Shown here one piece after another: positions 1-8,046 of a stretch of 64,000 bases of DNA. The notes under the pieces are model-generated. The model made no database searches. It was not told the origin of the DNA and saw nothing but the letters and a program-made list of their open reading frames with translations. The stretch is from Nitrosomonadales bacterium (lineage in GTDB: Bacteria > Pseudomonadota > Gammaproteobacteria > Burkholderiales > Nitrosomonadaceae): positions 1 through 64,000 of the forward strand of contig VFJL01000065.1 of the NCBI GenBank assembly GCA_009886095.1. Direction: 5' to 3'. The translations under genes and the position numbers were made by a program. Positions within the stretch are counted from its first letter, which is position 1, and every line of letters starts with the position of its first letter.

Positions 1-46
1 ATTCGTAATCAGTAGGTCGCCAGTTCGATTCCGGCCAACAGCACCA
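1..46 (+). tRNA. 3' part of tRNA-Thr(CGT), also the attL core
   Basis: The window opens inside a tRNA gene. The anticodon loop TTCGTAA (anticodon CGT, Thr) is followed by the 3' anticodon strand TCAGT, variable loop AGGTC, T-stem/loop GCCAG-TTCGATT-CCGGC, acceptor strand CAACAGC, discriminator A and an encoded CCA. The 5' half lies before the window. The same 46 bases recur at 4752-4797 without a matching 5' half, so this is the functional tRNA side of an integration that used the tRNA 3' end as attachment site. Confidence 0.85.
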
Positions 47-91
47 ATAAATCAATTAGTTACAGGCTTTTTCTTGTGGCTAACTTTTGTC

Positions 92-110
92 GGGGTTACG
101 CCGGGGTTAC
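92..110 (+). repeat. Putative integrase arm-type site, left arm
   Basis: GGGGTTAC occurs twice here, 11 bp apart, as GGGGTTACGCCGGGGTTAC. The identical 19-bp string is found at 4613-4631 near the other end of the element in the same orientation. Paired direct repeats just inside both att cores are the expected layout for arm-type binding sites of a tyrosine integrase. Confidence 0.5.
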
Positions 111-200
111 GGTCTGGATATATTTTGAGCTGATTCTCTGCTCACAAACCAAAACCGCCAAGCTATCTCAGCACCAGCGGCTTGAATTGTGCAAACCCGC

Positions 201-518
201 TTATTTTTCCAGAAGGTTTGAGATTGTGACCAGCCTTGGCGGCGGGCGTGGTGCGAATTTTCCCGTGGCGACTTTTTGGGCAGCGGCCTGAAGCGCATCT
301 TTTTTGCCACCGTCTCCTTTTTTGAGGTGCATATATTGGGCAGCGGCCTTTGCAGCGTCCAGCCTTACTCTCTGATCGGCAGCACCATCACGCATCACCG
401 ACAGCATGAAATCAAGCGGCGTTTGATTAACCGGCGACTCTGGCAGCAATACCGGCGGGATTGCAGGTCGACCAGCGCCAGTTCTTGCGCCGCCACTTCT
501 TCCGATTTTTCCTGCCAT
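201..518 (-). CDS. Terminase small subunit-like protein
   Basis: A 105-aa protein. The N-terminus has the GGARTGAGRP signature (residues 9-18), followed by PLDFMLSVMRD near residue 34 and an AAKAAAQYMHLK segment near residue 56. This arrangement is typical of small terminase-subunit-like (TerS) proteins that recognise phage DNA for packaging. The lysine/alanine-rich tail fits the same family. The start ATG has a good ribosome site (TTGGAGAA). It is the last gene of the minus-strand series and lies next to the tRNA-Thr att site. No large terminase subunit is nearby, as expected for a satellite that redirects a helper phage's packaging, but function is inferred from sequence resemblance only. 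Confidence 0.6.
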   Translation of the reverse strand: MAGKIGRSGGARTGAGRPAIPPVLLPESPVNQTPLDFMLSVMRDGAADQRVRLDAAKAAAQYMHLKKGDGGKKDALQAAAQKVATGKFAPRPPPRLVTISNLLEK

Positions 519-552
519 TTGAATTTCTCCAAAAGTGAATTTAATCTCTGCG

Positions 553-1020
553 TTAGGGGGAGCGCGGTCTAGCGTCCTGGAAGCTACAGAGATTTACCCC
601 CCCGTCATGCTGAGGTTCTAACGAGTGCTTTTCGATCAACTCCAGCAGCGCCAGAACGTCATAAAACTTAAGCGGGATTTCTACCTCGAAAGCAGCCTTG
701 CCACGAATCGCAATGGTGCAGATAACCGGATCGGTCTCGACAGCATCTTCGACAGTCACGGCAAAGCGGGTGCCCGGTTCAGCCTTCAGCATATCTATAA
801 CTTTTTGCAGCCGTAATTCCATTGGCGTCATCGGCTTGCTCGCTTCCGGTGGTGCGACAATCTCTGCGTCAACAATAATATTTTTCTCAATATGCCCCGC
901 ACCCGTACCTTCAAAAGGGTCAAAAGGTGCTTTTGGTGGTTTTGGGGGTACGGTATCGGGGGCATAGTAAGAATTTTTTACATTCTCAAGCTGTTTCAGC
1001 CTGGCAAGGTATGCACTCAT
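553..1020 (-). CDS. Hypothetical protein of the integrative element
   Basis: A 155-aa protein if translation begins at the ATG that overlaps the stop codon of the DUF3987 gene (ATGA overlap at 1017-1020). An upstream in-frame start at 1086 would run deep into that gene and is less likely. The N-terminus (MSAYLARLKQLENVKNS) looks amphipathic. A proline-rich stretch and DPFEGTGAG follow near residue 35. The C-terminal half, with FEVEIPLKFYDVLALLELIEKH, may form a small folded domain. I recognise it only as a type of protein that accompanies DUF3987 genes in betaproteobacterial islands; its role is unknown. Confidence 0.6.
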   Translation of the reverse strand: MSAYLARLKQLENVKNSYYAPDTVPPKPPKAPFDPFEGTGAGHIEKNIIVDAEIVAPPEASKPMTPMELRLQKVIDMLKAEPGTRFAVTVEDAVETDPVICTIAIRGKAAFEVEIPLKFYDVLALLELIEKHSLEPQHDGGVNLCSFQDARPRSP

Positions 1021-2561
1021 AATGCCGCCTTGGTCCAGTGGTAATGGGTCGTTGGTCGTCCGCCGGTCGTTATCTCTTCTTCGCATAGGTGGTGGTACTC
1101 CAACAGCAAGTTGATAGCAGCTTGCGCCTTACTTGGATTTTCTAAGCCAGCCCAGCCCTTTTGATAAATGTCACGCGCTTTGAATACGTCCGGCAGTTTG
1201 CCACTGGCCAGCCGCTTCAACAGTGTTTTGGCTGCATCAATATCCGGTCGCGTGGCGTAGCTGTAAATTCGCCGTGCGTGGCTTTCAAGATACTCACTGA
1301 ATGCGATAGCACGCAGTAAAGCTTTTTCACTGATCGCACCCTGTCCGGTGTCGCATAAGTGGTTTATCAGCGCCAGTGAGGGGATTAGTTTCCGGTATTT
1401 CGAGAGGTGCGACACGATAGCCGGATGCTCTTCGCCGGATCGTAGTCGTGTATCCAATGCGACTATCCATTCTGAAAACAGCCTTTGTGCTGGATCATCA
1501 AAGCGCAGGAACGGCACGCCGCCAACTTCCGCGTCAGTCTCAGTAGGATTAAGATTATCCAGTCTTTCGGCCAACACGTTTACGGCTTCCCGTGCTTGGC
1601 TGTTTGGATAACGGTCTACATAGCTGCACTCTGGCGCAATGTCTGGATACACCATCAGCCCGAAGCGTTGCAACAGGCCGTCAGCACCGGCACCGCCGCC
1701 GGTCGCTTGGCGCACATATTCGGCTAATACGCCGGGTTGGATGCCACCAATAATCGAGAGACACAGTGCAGGAATGTGCAGTCCCTTGCCGCGCATGATA
1801 CGGTCGAAGGTGTAGGATTTATCACCGTCCGCCGCTGTGAGATAAAATGATCTTGCGACTTCCTGTCCACCAGCATCAAGCTGTTTCAACAGGCCGATGA
1901 TTTCGTCTGCTTCCACCATCAGGCCGTTGGGGTTTTCCATCAGCAATTCGCCCAAAGCCTCATAGCTGGCGTTGTTGGTTAGGTAACGCTTCAGGATAGG
2001 AGGCTCCCATCCTTGAGGAGATTTCAGCAAGTCCGAAACATTGGCAGTAGCATCTTCCTTCAACTTAATCTTGGCTTGAGATGTGTTGACTGCTCGTTGT
2101 ACTTTCAGCAATTCACCATTCGCATCAAATTCAGCTTTAGCAGTATTGAAAACATTGAATGCCGCCGTCTGCAATTTCTTTATCGGAGACAATGCCTCCG
2201 CCAATGTTGGAGATTTCATCACGCCAGAATTGCCCACAACCGCGCCCCAGAGATTCGGGGTTACCGTCCAGTCATCTTTCCGTTTCGGTCTGATAGCTAC
2301 CTTGCGTCCAATGATAGCCGCCGTCATCACCAGCACCGCAACCGCTGCAAAGTCTGGGGGGCATTGCATCCGTTCAGAAATGTCCCGCACATAGCCACGC
2401 AATGCATCCGGCAAATACGAATAATCGAATGGCATCACGTCAGGGAGTTCGGGCAGTCGTTCGGGTGGCGTGTTGACTGAAGATCGGGTATAATTCGCGT
2501 GTGCTTTTTTGTAATCCCCCGCGCCAGCCTCCCCGCTGGCGTTGTCTTTTGTGCTCATCAT
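1017..2561 (-). CDS. DUF3987 (YfjI-type) protein, putative replication helicase/primase
   Basis: A 514-aa protein. After a ~45-residue variable leader comes the conserved DUF3987 opening (LPDALRGYVRDISERMQCPPDF). A P-loop-like segment VVGNSGVMKSPTLAEAL follows at about residues 109-125. Further on is the acidic ADEIIGLLKQLD stretch near residue 221, then SIIGGIQPGVLAEYV near residue 268. DUF3987 proteins are found in phages, plasmids and islands and are thought to act in element replication. The start overlaps the end of the AlpA-like gene by 4 nt and the stop overlaps the next gene by 4 nt, so the three are translationally coupled. The family call is firm; the biochemical activity is inferred. 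Confidence 0.8.
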   Translation of the reverse strand: MMSTKDNASGEAGAGDYKKAHANYTRSSVNTPPERLPELPDVMPFDYSYLPDALRGYVRDISERMQCPPDFAAVAVLVMTAAIIGRKVAIRPKRKDDWTVTPNLWGAVVGNSGVMKSPTLAEALSPIKKLQTAAFNVFNTAKAEFDANGELLKVQRAVNTSQAKIKLKEDATANVSDLLKSPQGWEPPILKRYLTNNASYEALGELLMENPNGLMVEADEIIGLLKQLDAGGQEVARSFYLTAADGDKSYTFDRIMRGKGLHIPALCLSIIGGIQPGVLAEYVRQATGGGAGADGLLQRFGLMVYPDIAPECSYVDRYPNSQAREAVNVLAERLDNLNPTETDAEVGGVPFLRFDDPAQRLFSEWIVALDTRLRSGEEHPAIVSHLSKYRKLIPSLALINHLCDTGQGAISEKALLRAIAFSEYLESHARRIYSYATRPDIDAAKTLLKRLASGKLPDVFKARDIYQKGWAGLENPSKAQAAINLLLEYHHLCEEEITTGGRPTTHYHWTKAAL

Positions 2562-2797
2562 GCTGTTGCACCGTTTTGGCGGGTGCGACTTTCAAGCCAA
2601 TTTTCAAGATCGGATCGCCGGTACCGTACTTTGCTGCCAATCTTTATAAACGGGATTGCGTATCTGCCAGTTGATCGCCAAACACTCAATGTGCCGGGCG
2701 TTGTATCTAAGACTTCAGCAGCCGCCCTTTCATTCAAAAGATCGCTGCTACGTTTGATTATTTCGGAAAGGCTTGGAATTTCGTTTTGAGTTTGCAT
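2558..2797 (-). CDS. AlpA-like helix-turn-helix regulator/excisionase
   Basis: A 79-aa protein with a MerR/AlpA-type winged helix: AAEVLDTTPGTLSVWRSTGRYAIPFIKIG (about residues 27-55), then the wing KVRYRRSDLENWLESR. Such proteins bind DNA as small regulators or recombination directionality factors and control integrase and replication genes in islands. A ribosome site (AGGGG) lies 6 nt before the ATG. It is the first gene of the coupled set with the DUF3987 protein, separated from the integrase pair by about 125 bp that probably hold its promoter. Confidence 0.75.
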   Translation of the reverse strand: MQTQNEIPSLSEIIKRSSDLLNERAAAEVLDTTPGTLSVWRSTGRYAIPFIKIGSKVRYRRSDLENWLESRTRQNGATA

Positions 2798-2923
2798 CGT
2801 TATCCCCTGTACAAATTACGCTATGCCGATTGGCTAACGTTAAGGATGAACGATAGAGATTAGTTTCGTCGGGGTACACGTACAAAAACCGGCTTCCTGT
2901 ACGCCAGAGTATTGGTGCAGGTT

Positions 2924-3382
2924 TCAGGGTTTCTTGCGGGTGCGCGACTTGCGCGGGTTCACTATCTGGTCAATGGTTGCTGTAGTGGTTCTACACTTTT
3001 TGGCTAGATCTTCTTTAATTTGTTCGGAGGGTGGCAGAGCGCCGAAAACATACCGTTCTGGGAACCGCTTGCGGTTAGTCGGGTCAGCTTTAAGCTGGTT
3101 GTCGTACAGCAAGCGGTTAGCTTGTTTAATAAGAAGTAGGCTGTCGTACTGTTCACGAATCGCGGCCTTTGCCGATGGCAGGAAGTTACTTCCCTTTCTG
3201 GGTTTGAGCTCCCGAAAAAGTAAATCGCTGAAAAACTTCTTTACGGCGTCCGGCAGTGGATCGCCGTTTGCATCACGCAGTCCCTTTATTTCGGCTTGCA
3301 TGAAGTGAGTAACTGAGTCGTTCTCCCCATATGCTTCTACGGCCAATGCCCAAAGATTGATTGTCTCTTTATCCATGCTCAT
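2924..3382 (-). CDS. Hypothetical protein coupled to integrase
   Basis: A 152-aa protein whose start overlaps the integrase stop (ATGA at 3379-3382), so the two are translated together. It is charged and mostly helical, without membrane segments or a signal peptide. The basic C-terminus (RKSRTRKKP) and the segment KKCRTTTATIDQIVNP could contact DNA through a short helix-turn-helix. I do not recognise the family. Coupling to the integrase suggests a recombination accessory or regulatory role. Confidence 0.55.
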   Translation of the reverse strand: MSMDKETINLWALAVEAYGENDSVTHFMQAEIKGLRDANGDPLPDAVKKFFSDLLFRELKPRKGSNFLPSAKAAIREQYDSLLLIKQANRLLYDNQLKADPTNRKRFPERYVFGALPPSEQIKEDLAKKCRTTTATIDQIVNPRKSRTRKKP

Positions 3383-4590
3383 CGTTTCGCGCCCTTCAGT
3401 GGCAGCACGTCAGCGGCTTTCGTCAATCCACCAGCTACCATCATTGCAGTCGTCGCGGTATTCACGCTATCTCGTACCGGGTCAAGGTCAAGCCGCGCAT
3501 AGATCGTCGTAGTAGTCTGGCTTTTATGGTTCAAACTTTTGCCAATAATCGCCAGCGATGCGCCGGATTTAGCTTGCCAGCTTCCCAAGGTTCGGCGTAG
3601 ATCGTGGATGCGTAGATCATCAATCCCGGCACGCTCTAGGACGCGCTGCCAGCCCTTCTTAGGTTCTGCTAAGTGTCCTGAGTTACCAATGCCGGGAAGC
3701 ACGAATCTAGCCGGTTCTGACGGCTTCCTGTTTCGTAATACAATCAGCGCTTCAGGCGATAGCGTCACGGTTTGAGGTGTCCCATTTTTGGTTTCTTTGA
3801 TGCGCCATTCTGCACGCTCTAGGCTCACGTCAGCCCACTGCATAGACAGCACGTTAGCGCGTCTAGCACCAGTCAGCAGGGATAGCAAAAAGTAATCCCG
3901 CATGGTGTCGTTCTGCTCATCGGCTAAGGCTTGAAAGAATCTTGGGAGTTCGTCACCTTGAATGAATCTGTCGCGGGATTCTTCGTGAAATTTCTGGATA
4001 CCACTAGCCGGGCTCGTGCCTGTAAAAAGTTTCTGCATCCGGGCGTAACTGAATAGGCTGGACGCCAGCGCGATAACGCGATTCGCTCGGTGTGGGTGTA
4101 CGCGCCCAAGTTTTGTATGAATGGCGGCTAACTCGGTGTCCTTAATGCGCGACAGCTTGCGGCTGGACAGTTTGTTCAGGTAAAGATCAAAGCTGCTTTT
4201 GTAATCCCGTTTTGTCGTGAAAGATAGCGGCTTTTTGCGCTTGTTGCGCCGATGCTCTAAGAATTCCGTGAATAGCTCACCCAGAGTCAGCTCGTTCTTG
4301 CCCTGTTTTGTTATTTCCGCCGTACTTTTTCCATTCACCAATTCGGCTACATATTCCGCAGCCTTGCGCCCGGCACTCTCTGGCGTCATCGCGGGGTACT
4401 GCCCCAGAGTGATACGTTCGGGCTCTCCAGATTTGACGCGCTTATACACTGAGAAAGTTTTTGCTCCGGTGCTTGTAACCCGAAGCTGTAACCCTGGCAC
4501 CTTTTCGAAGTGATAGGTAACACGTCCGCCCTTCGCGGGTATCGGCAAGGTGTCGATCGCGCCCTTGCTGAGCCTGATATTTTCAGCCAT
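3379..4590 (-). CDS. Tyrosine recombinase (integrase)
   Basis: A 403-aa enzyme of usual length for island integrases. The N-terminal DUF4102-type arm-binding domain covers about residues 1-95 (RVTYHFEKVPGLQLRVTSTG). A SAM-like core-binding domain follows, then the catalytic domain. Visible catalytic elements are LLTGARRANVLSMQW (Arg), KNGTPQ (beta-hairpin Lys region), HDLRRTLGSW (His/Arg) and LNHKSQTTTTIYARL with the nucleophilic Tyr. It should integrate and excise the element at the tRNA-Thr 3' end. The start lies 160 bp from the attR core, and the putative arm sites at 4613-4631 are just upstream of the ATG, where integrase binding could repress its own transcription (inference). Confidence 0.93.
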   Translation of the reverse strand: MAENIRLSKGAIDTLPIPAKGGRVTYHFEKVPGLQLRVTSTGAKTFSVYKRVKSGEPERITLGQYPAMTPESAGRKAAEYVAELVNGKSTAEITKQGKNELTLGELFTEFLEHRRNKRKKPLSFTTKRDYKSSFDLYLNKLSSRKLSRIKDTELAAIHTKLGRVHPHRANRVIALASSLFSYARMQKLFTGTSPASGIQKFHEESRDRFIQGDELPRFFQALADEQNDTMRDYFLLSLLTGARRANVLSMQWADVSLERAEWRIKETKNGTPQTVTLSPEALIVLRNRKPSEPARFVLPGIGNSGHLAEPKKGWQRVLERAGIDDLRIHDLRRTLGSWQAKSGASLAIIGKSLNHKSQTTTTIYARLDLDPVRDSVNTATTAMMVAGGLTKAADVLPLKGAKR

Positions 4591-4612
4591 ATATATGCCC
4601 TTTAAGTAAACT

Positions 4613-4631
4613 GGGGTTACGCCGGGGTTAC
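4613..4631 (+). repeat. Putative integrase arm-type site, right arm
   Basis: This is an exact copy, in the same orientation, of the 19-bp double GGGGTTAC motif at 92-110. It lies between the integrase start and the attR core. Confidence 0.5.
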
Positions 4632-4751
4632 ACTTTGGGTGAAAATCGGTGTATTTCCGTGTAATCCAGTTAATGAGAATATATCCGTAAATGACTGTTT
4701 TGTAAAGCAGTATTAAGGTTCGTTAAGTAGTGGATATTATAGGGCTTTCAA

Positions 4752-4797
4752 ATTCGTAATCAGTAGGTCGCCAGTTCGATTCCGGCCAACAGCACCA
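4752..4797 (+). repeat. attR core, 46-bp copy of the tRNA-Thr 3' end
   Basis: The sequence is identical to bases 1-46 over the full 46 bp and diverges immediately after the CCA (A at 47, T at 4798). The bases before it do not pair with the anticodon stem, so it cannot be a complete tRNA. It marks the distal boundary of the integrated element. Confidence 0.9.
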
Positions 4798-4867
4798 TAA
4801 AAGCAATGGCTTAGGTGGTTTCTCTCTAAGCCATCTTTTCTAATGTAGGCGGTGGAAAGCTATCAGC

Positions 4868-4916
4868 TTGGACTGTTAATCCGCAGGTTCCAGGCTCGAG
4901 TCTTGATCGGGGAGCC
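4868..4916 (+). pseudogene. tRNA-Asn(GTT) 3'-half remnant
   Basis: The segment has an Asn-type anticodon loop CTGTTAA (4873-4879), 3' strand TCCGC, a recognisable variable loop and T-arm, and an acceptor-like end ending GAGCC. It is decayed: the T-loop reads CTCGAGT instead of TTCGAGT, the T-stem has a mismatch, the terminal triplet is CCG, and no complementary 5' acceptor strand is visible upstream. It is probably a pseudo-tRNA or an attachment-site scar of an earlier integration. The rest of 4798-5114 shows no gene. Confidence 0.5.
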
Positions 4917-5114
4917 GAATAAACAAGGACTTAAAGATTATTCAAAGTTCCTTGTTATCAGATCGTAGCCCTATAGTAGGCTTTCCGATAAGTAGCGTTT
5001 GCTTGTATTGCCAGTCACAAAATGACTGAAATCGATACACAGCCAACCTTGAAGGCGGGACATTCAACTTACGTGGATTGTCAGAGGTATCGTATTGCAT
5101 GCCTTAAACCCGTG

Positions 5115-5146
5115 AAAAAAATAGGGGGAGGATTACACCCCCCCCT
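5115..5146 (-). terminator. Rho-independent terminator after tail-tube gene
   Basis: Read on the minus strand, a G-run (complement of 5138-5145) pairs with a C-run (complement of 5124-5128) across a short loop, followed by a run of seven T residues. It lies just past the stop of the tube gene and would end the sheath-tube transcript. Confidence 0.6.
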
Positions 5147-5163
5147 TAGCATCACTAACGAGC

Positions 5164-5622
5164 CTACCCGTTTGAGATCGTGAGTCCCTCGTGGACAATC
5201 TCGATGGACTCGACCGCCACTTCGTTTCCTTCCGCCTTCAGATCCGTGCCGGTAATTTTGGTTGGCCACGCATTGGCAAGCGTCCACACCATGGTCGGTG
5301 CGCCAGCTTCGTCGAGCAAACTGATAGTGACCGGAACCCGTTTGATGGTGTTCATCTTGATATCGTTGAACCAGACCCAGAATCCATTATCCGCTTTGAA
5401 GATGCCCTTCTTCATCGTGACGTTGCCGACCTTCTTTAGTCCTGGCATCTTGATTACCGAAAAGTCCTTGCTGTCGCCATGCCGATATTTTATTTCTTCG
5501 GACTGGACGTCCAGTCCGGATACTTCCTGAAACGACATTACGTTGGTATCCCACTTGACCTCGAAATGAAACTTGGGTAAAGGCCATATGGTGGTTGATT
5601 GTGCTGAACCGTCATCTGCCAT
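5164..5622 (-). CDS. Contractile injection system tail tube protein (gp19/Pvc1-like)
   Basis: A 152-aa protein, the usual size for the family. It begins with a short acidic leader and then PLPKFHFEVKWDTNVMSFQEVSGLD, the hallmark start of T4 gp19-like tube proteins of phage tails and extracellular contractile injection systems (PVC, Afp, MAC). Further conserved parts are EIKYRHG near residue 42, KMPGLKKVGNVTMKKGIF near residue 58 and the C-terminal VESIEIVHEGLTI. The subunits stack as hexamers to form the inner tube. It is directly downstream of the sheath gene (68-bp gap, same strand) and has a strong ribosome site (GAAGGGAG). Confidence 0.88.
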   Translation of the reverse strand: MADDGSAQSTTIWPLPKFHFEVKWDTNVMSFQEVSGLDVQSEEIKYRHGDSKDFSVIKMPGLKKVGNVTMKKGIFKADNGFWVWFNDIKMNTIKRVPVTISLLDEAGAPTMVWTLANAWPTKITGTDLKAEGNEVAVESIEIVHEGLTISNG

Positions 5623-5690
5623 GTCATACTCCCTTCTAAATAAAAATTAAAAAACAAAATCGTGAATTTATAGTCTGAGAAAACTGCAGG

Positions 5691-7202
5691 CTAAGACTTC
5701 TGCATTTGCTGCTGGAGTGTGATCTCGATAAATTCTGCCGGGCGGCTGATCGCCACCAGCACTGTCACTCTCATGATACCTTCCAGAATATCTTCAGGCG
5801 TCATGGTTTCACCCAATCCGACCAGAACAGCAAAAGCATCGTCCGGAACAGCTCCGGCCAAGCCGCCTCTCTTCCAAACCCCTGTCAGAAAGTTGCGTAT
5901 CATGCTCTTGACAGTAACCCAGGTATTTGCCACATTGGGTTCGAACACATAGGCCTTGGTGGCTAGCCTGACCGACTCCTCAAGCATGATCATGGTTCTA
6001 CGGACATTGATATAACGCCAGTCCAGGCTGTTGCCATCCAGGGTACGGGCACCCCATACCAGAGTTCCCTCCCCAACGAATGGACGGATCGCGTTGATTG
6101 ACTTGCCCTGAGGCGATACATTCAGGTCCTCCTGATCCCCATGGGTAATATTGACGGCTGGGGATATTACCGAATTCAAGCTTACGTTGGCCGGTGCTTT
6201 CCAGACTCCGCGGCTGTTATCCACCATTGTATATACGCCCGCCATAGCTGCGGATGGAGGGAGAAGATTAAGGCTATTCGCCATTTCCGTCAGGATCATG
6301 TTGTAAAGCGGGCTAAGCACGATCAGGCTCTTGTTCAGCATTGCCTTGTCAGCTTTCTGGACGTCCGCTTTCAAAATGCTATCAACTATCCCCTGTAGTT
6401 GCGCAGCTTTATCGGCAGGTTGATTGGCGATGTTGAGTTCATTCTTCAAAAGGCTCTGGAGCAACGCCTGTCCAGCATCATCTATGTTCCAATAAGCAAG
6501 ATCCTTTGCCTGGGTGATGGTGGTATTAACCCAAGGATAGTAGGCCATGCCGTAATCCAGAAAGTTGATCCCCAGCGCGTTGCAGAAGGTTGCCACAGGA
6601 TCGCCGGCGGGATCTTGCCTGGAACGATACCCATCAGAAACATCCAGAATCGCCACCCGGTTTTTCATGACATTACCGCAGTGATCCAACATGTGTTGCT
6701 GGACAGCAATACAGTCACTTTGTTTTAACAAAGTGGCATCCGGGATAACTACTATAGTGGGCTCCCGTTCCTTGATCAGCAGGTCGATGCCGCCTTTTAA
6801 TTTATCCAGGTCTACATCGTCGCTGTAGTTACCCACCGATGCAATGTAACAAGCTCCACCGCCATTTTGGAAAAACAACAACATGCTGTAATACAAAAGA
6901 TATTTCCCCTTCGTTTGCTCCAGCGCATAGCCCGTACCTGCCAAGGAAAATGATGGCGGTGCCGTGGGCGGGGTAGGCACCGCTGCAAAACCAAACTGCG
7001 TTGTTGGCCCATAACCGAAATAATTATGAAATTCCGCCATCGAGGTAATCCTCCAAGGTTGATTGCTCAGCGATTTCCCCTTATTGTCAGCTTTTTCCGT
7101 ATATCCGATAAAAGCGGGTACCGCTGTTGCAACCTCTACGACAGAATTTGGAAAGGCGTTTTTTTCGACAATATAAACGCCAGGTGTTTTAATTTCTCCC
7201 AT
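5691..7202 (-). CDS. Contractile injection system tail sheath protein
   Basis: A 503-aa protein from the ATG at 7202, which has a clear ribosome site (AGGGGGC); an upstream in-frame start adds five residues without support. It opens with IKTPGVYIVEKNAFPNSVVEV, the standard N-terminal beta-strand of sheath proteins, then VATAVPAFIGYTEKA. The C-terminal domain carries VWGARTLDGNSLDWRYINVRR and the closing beta-strand region RPAEFIEITLQQ. Sheath subunits contract to drive the tube through a target membrane. It resembles sheath proteins of extracellular injection systems more than typical myophage sheaths. The tube gene follows on the same strand. Confidence 0.9.
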   Translation of the reverse strand: MGEIKTPGVYIVEKNAFPNSVVEVATAVPAFIGYTEKADNKGKSLSNQPWRITSMAEFHNYFGYGPTTQFGFAAVPTPPTAPPSFSLAGTGYALEQTKGKYLLYYSMLLFFQNGGGACYIASVGNYSDDVDLDKLKGGIDLLIKEREPTIVVIPDATLLKQSDCIAVQQHMLDHCGNVMKNRVAILDVSDGYRSRQDPAGDPVATFCNALGINFLDYGMAYYPWVNTTITQAKDLAYWNIDDAGQALLQSLLKNELNIANQPADKAAQLQGIVDSILKADVQKADKAMLNKSLIVLSPLYNMILTEMANSLNLLPPSAAMAGVYTMVDNSRGVWKAPANVSLNSVISPAVNITHGDQEDLNVSPQGKSINAIRPFVGEGTLVWGARTLDGNSLDWRYINVRRTMIMLEESVRLATKAYVFEPNVANTWVTVKSMIRNFLTGVWKRGGLAGAVPDDAFAVLVGLGETMTPEDILEGIMRVTVLVAISRPAEFIEITLQQQMQKS

Positions 7203-7423
7203 GTTGCCCCCTAACAAAAGTTAACTTACAAAACTGAGCGGAGTCCGATTTAGTGGACGGGCAAATCATCTGGATTATGCCGCAGATTATTGTCTGTTAG
7301 CGTAAGATCGGTTAGATTGGTTAACGGGATAATCAGGCAAAGGCTGCAAATCGCCCGAAAGTTGCTAAAAAATTCATTGCGAATCAATTACCAAGTAAGA
7401 GCGACTTAAGAAGCTCCAAGACT

Positions 7424-8046
7424 ATGTCAACCATCCCACAATCGCAGCAAGACTTCAGTCGGTATCTTCGAGACGTGTCCGGCTCTTGAAGGCATCAGCG
7501 TCTGCCTTCGATGGCGGTTCTAGGGGCGAAGCTAAGGGTTGGCACGCTATTCGCGTGCTGCTTCACGATACGAGCAACTCGAAATCGCTGCTGGGCCTAC
7601 TGAGCTTGAAGGACAATGCGCTACGTCAGCACGTCCACGCGCTATGACCCGAACCTCTCGCCCTACCAGGGGCTTGTCGGCTTTACCGTTGATCCAAATG
7701 GCGCAATGAGCTATTGGGCCCCCTTGGGTGACGGGCCGCCGACACGGTATTCAAGACCTCCAATGTCATTTGAGGATTGGCGGAACGGGCCGGTCATCGT
7801 GGATACGAGCAAAACGGAGTTCACTCGTCGAGATCTCGTGCTTTCACTCACAGATAAGGACGAGGCGCCCATGTGGATTCCCATCTCGACGCGGAGTACG
7901 CTGGGCTTACTCGGGGAACAGCCTAGATTCGGGCATGTCCGACATTGAGCTTCACAGTGTGTCAGGTTGCCTACGAGCTCCTGCAGAGCCTCAAGGATCA
8001 AACTGAGCATGGCGCCCCTCTTAAGAAACGCCTCCTAATCTACTGA
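7424..8046 (+). pseudogene. Frameshifted conserved hypothetical gene
   Basis: Translated segments in changing frames join into one recognisable protein. MSTIPQSQQDFSRYLRD (from 7424) meets a TGA, then RLLKASASAFDGGSRGEAK...IRVLLHDTSNSKSLLG continues in another frame from about 7480. YDPNLSPYQGLVGF...MSFEDWRNGPVIVD...FTRRDLVLSLTDKDE follows from 7616, then GAHVDSHLDAEYAGLTRG from 7864. After an in-frame TAG comes CQVAYELLQSLKDQ to the stop at 8046. The intact family is a ~200-aa conserved hypothetical protein of unknown function often seen in accessory regions. At least three frame changes and one internal stop make it non-functional. It lies between the sheath and spike genes on the opposite strand. 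Confidence 0.7.

Larger units (their letters stand above)
47..4797. mobile_element. Integrative element in tRNA-Thr, satellite-like
   Basis: The unit is bounded by identical 46-bp copies of the tRNA-Thr 3' end. All six credible genes lie on the minus strand: integrase, a 152-aa protein, an AlpA-like regulator, a DUF3987 protein, a 155-aa protein and a terminase-small-subunit-like protein. Several junctions overlap by 4 nt, which suggests one transcript read away from the integrase. No capsid, tail, lysis or conjugation genes are present. The set int + alpA + primase-type gene + terS recalls Gram-negative phage-inducible islands. That classification is inference; an integrated element is directly supported by the repeats and the integrase. 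Confidence 0.85.
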
